DNA of 7,501 nt from Syntrophomonadaceae bacterium (GTDB lineage: Bacteria; Bacillota; Dethiobacteria; DTU022), in NCBI GenBank assembly GCA_003553895.1, contig PWFM01000086.1, positions 1 through 7,501 on the forward strand, given 5' to 3'. Positions 6,210 through 7,501 of this stretch are shown here, one piece after another (the first letter of the stretch is position 1; the number at the start of each line of letters is the position of its first letter). The translations under genes were made by a program, and so were the position numbers. The notes below the pieces were generated by a model, which was given only the letters and a program-made list of their open reading frames with translations, had not been told where the DNA came from and made no database searches.

Positions 6210-6860
6210 TTATACTTTATAAGGCAATACATAGAAAAGAACGGCAAAAAAGTGGCAGATACTGCCTCCAAGGACAAACAAGTGCCAGATGGCATGCCTG
6301 AGGAGTTTTTCCCGGCCGGCGTAAAAGATCATGCCCAGGGTGTAGGAAAGACCCCCGGCAGCAAGGAATACAATGCCGTTTATGGGCAGGGCGGAAACCA
6401 GATCCTGGATTGAAAAAACAATCAACCAGCCCATCAAGAGATAAAAAAGCGTTGATATGACAACATGACGGTTAATGAAAAATACCTTGTAGACTATGCC
6501 CAGCAGGGCCAAACACCAGATAACCCCAAACATAACCCAGCCCCCGCTATCTCTGAGGGTTACCAGGGTGAAGGGAGTGTAAGTGCCGGCTATGAGGAGA
6601 AATATGGCAGAGTGATCTATGATTCGAAAGATCGATTTTAGATGCGGCTTTTGAATACTGTGATAAAGAGTTGATGATAAATAGAGCAAAACCAGGGTAG
6701 TTCCGTATATGCTAAAACTGACTATATGCCAGGCGTCGCCGTAAAGGGCGGCAAATACAACCAGGAGAACCAGGGCAGCTATGGCCAAAAGTGTCCCGAT
6801 ACCGTGGGTGATAGAATTGGCCGTTTCATTGATGATATTAATTCTTCGGGTATCTTCCAT
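6210..6860 (-). CDS. Hemolysin III / YqfA (PAQR-related) membrane protein
   Basis: From the ATG at 6860 the protein has 216 residues, the usual size for this family (about 210-220). The longer frame starts at a TTG (6899) with no ribosome site and nearly on top of the predicted transcript start, so I reject it. About seven hydrophobic segments are visible. Family landmarks are NETANSITHGIG (11-22), the SxxxH motif in SSTLYHS (62-68, Ser63 and His67), Asp82 in RIIDHSAIF, AGTYTPF (91-97), and the C-terminal pair His193 and His203 in WHLFVLGGSICHF. In the related PAQR proteins the Ser/His/Asp/His residues form a metal site in the membrane, possibly hydrolytic. The name comes from a Bacillus cereus haemolysin, but most members are not shown to be toxins. 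The ribosome site is weak (GAAGAAAG). It appears to be transcribed alone. Confidence 0.9.
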   Translation of the reverse strand: MEDTRRINIINETANSITHGIGTLLAIAALVLLVVFAALYGDAWHIVSFSIYGTTLVLLYLSSTLYHSIQKPHLKSIFRIIDHSAIFLLIAGTYTPFTLVTLRDSGGWVMFGVIWCLALLGIVYKVFFINRHVVISTLFYLLMGWLIVFSIQDLVSALPINGIVFLAAGGLSYTLGMIFYAGREKLLRHAIWHLFVLGGSICHFFAVLFYVLPYKV

Positions 6861-6906
6861 GCTTTCTTCAGGGCCCTCTTTTCGCCTAGAAAGAATCAAT
6901 GTTCAT

Positions 6907-6936
6907 ATTGTATAGCTTCTCTGCCCCGCTTGTCTA
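6907..6936 (-). promoter_or_regulatory. Candidate promoter of the hemolysin III gene
   Basis: On the minus strand, a -35 TAGACA (6931-6936, 5 of 6) and a -10 TACAAT (6907-6912, 5 of 6) are separated by 18 nt. The start would be near 6901, giving a leader of about 40 nt to the ATG at 6860. Confidence 0.5.
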
Positions 6937-7336
6937 TAAATTAAACTTGATCAATTATAATTAGTTCTATAAAATGTCAGATCAATTACGAGCCAGCCAG
7001 AGCGGGCGAAAGGTTAGGCCCTTAACCCTGAAGTTCTGCGTTAATTTGGCAAAACATTTTGAAACGATCCCGGAAACTCAGGTGTAAACTGGGTTTATAA
7101 GGGCTCATTTTGAAAACCAACTTTAATGGAACTGGCTCGTTCAGGTTAGGCTTAGCTGTTTAATAACCGCCCTCGTTTATTATCCAGCAATAAATATACC
7201 GTAAAAAAGTAGAAGAAATAACCTTCCTTATCATTATATAAGCTGATAAATCATTTCAGCGATTATTTAAGTTATGGCACTTGCAACAGCAAATGAATCC
7301 GGGTCTGTAGATATCCACGTAGGGGCTGGAATAATT
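6937..7336. other. Gene-poor spacer between hemolysin III and the rRNA operon
   Basis: No convincing gene, tRNA or known riboswitch could be recognised here. The stretch includes a 9-bp inverted repeat (ACGAGCCAG at 6988-6996, CTGGCTCGT at 7132-7140). It also holds two direct repeats: AGGTTAGGC (7011-7019 and 7143-7151) and CATTTTGAAA (7055-7064 and 7106-7115). On the minus strand an open stretch from 7159 to 7022 (45 codons) includes an ATG at 7108 and reads MSPYKPSLHLSFRDRF and onward. An overlapping frame (7077-6982) ends FRVKGLTFRPLWLARN. Neither has a clear ribosome site. The part at about 7180-7260 is AT-rich and shows only short weak hairpins. Confidence 0.5.
6988..7140. repeat. Nine-bp inverted repeat enclosing 153 bp
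   Basis: ACGAGCCAG at 6988-6996 is the exact reverse complement of CTGGCTCGT at 7132-7140. The outer flanks do not extend the match. It could be the closing stem of an RNA, the ends of a small decayed element, or chance. No target-site duplication is visible immediately outside. Confidence 0.4.
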
Positions 7337-7388
7337 AGAACCGTCCCCGATATTCCGTCTGGGCATAAAAAGAACCGTCCCCGATATT
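7337..7388 (+). repeat. Exact 18-bp direct repeat AGAACCGTCCCCGATATT
   Basis: Identical copies lie at 7337-7354 and 7371-7388, starting 34 bp apart. The second copy is one arm and the loop of the hairpin at 7368-7406, so the first looks like a half copy of that hairpin. Chance is very unlikely at this length. A REP-like palindrome or a small duplication are the likely origins. Confidence 0.9.
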
Positions 7389-7406
7389 TTGGGTGACGGT
7401 TCTTTT
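7367..7406 (-). terminator. Intrinsic terminator of the rRNA operon
   Basis: On the minus strand, a stem AAAAGAACCGTC plus CCC pairs with GGG plus GACGGTTCTTTT around an 8-nt loop. This gives 15 bp with one unpaired A (7394). The stem's 3' arm ends in five T (7367-7371). It starts about 10 nt after the 3' end of the 5S gene, the normal place for an rRNA terminator. Because the A-run and T-run are symmetrical, it could also act on the plus strand. Confidence 0.82.
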
Positions 7407-7415
7407 GAAAGAGTT

Positions 7416-7501
7416 CTCTGGCGGGGACCTACTCTCCCGGGGGCTTCCGCCCCGAGTACCATCGGCGCAGGAGGGCTTAACTTCCGTGTTCGGGATGGGA
7501 A
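7416..7501 (-). rRNA. rrf: 5S ribosomal RNA, 3' part (5' end beyond window)
   Basis: The reverse complement contains the highly conserved 5S core CCGAACACGGAAGTTAAGC, then GCGCCGATGGTACTCGGGG, and ends GAGAGTAGGTCCCCGCCAGAG. Compared from memory with the B. subtilis 5S (about 116 nt), some 86 nt are present and about the first 30 lie past the right edge. The 3' end at 7416 is placed by analogy and may be off by a few bases. It should be the last gene of a 16S-23S-5S operon that lies to the right on the minus strand. Confidence 0.96.

Noticed and set aside
6183..6215. Short inverted repeats ATTCT...AGAAT and AGTAT...ATACT after the hemolysin III gene
   Set aside because: Five-bp AT-rich stems without a following T-run; not credible as terminators.
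7256..7462. 68-residue minus-strand open frame next to the rRNA
   Set aside because: It overlaps the 5S rRNA gene and its terminator; the reading is antisense-free chance coding in structural RNA sequence.

Overview
The window looks like chromosomal DNA from an anaerobic, low-to-mid GC Gram-positive bacterium (Firmicutes/Clostridia, perhaps Peptococcaceae-like). This is inferred from gene content: CtsR with a CtsR-type operator, a ThiI without a rhodanese domain next to its own cysteine desulfurase, a clostridial-type flavodoxin/ferredoxin (EFR1-like) protein, and a Firmicute-like 5S rRNA. No phage, CRISPR or intact insertion sequence was seen. Most of the window is conserved housekeeping sequence.

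Layout, left to right. (1) 1-555: ctsR, minus strand, cut by the left edge, with a promoter and a 17-bp CtsR operator just upstream. The rest of its stress operon (typically mcsA-mcsB-clpC) would lie outside the window. (2) 556-2222: a minus-strand pair, trxB then an MgtC/SapB-family membrane protein, separated by 2 nt. (3) 2223-5089: a plus-strand sulfur-handling group that diverges from trxB. It holds a stand-alone Nfu scaffold domain, a 16-bp perfect hairpin terminator, a NifS-type cysteine desulfurase and ThiI. The last two probably work together to make 4-thiouridine in tRNA and possibly thiamin thiazole. (4) 5105-6860: two minus-strand genes, a flavodoxin plus 2[4Fe-4S] fusion protein and a hemolysin III/PAQR-family membrane protein. 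The longest open frames of both begin at unlikely GTG/TTG codons, and internal ATGs fit the promoters and ribosome binding sites better. (5) 6861-7501: about 550 bp without a convincing gene, then the 3' part of a minus-strand 5S rRNA, the end of an rRNA operon.

The least explained DNA is the spacer between hemolysin III and the 5S gene. The likely rRNA terminator there is a hairpin made from a motif that is repeated exactly 34 bp further on, which suggests a REP-like or small mobile palindrome. The same spacer holds a 9-bp inverted repeat spanning 153 bp, with short overlapping minus-strand frames that look like protein but have no start signals. This could be a decayed element or a structured RNA. 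No clearly new biological system is evident. The best leads are this spacer, the terminator ahead of the desulfurase gene, and the variant CtsR operator.
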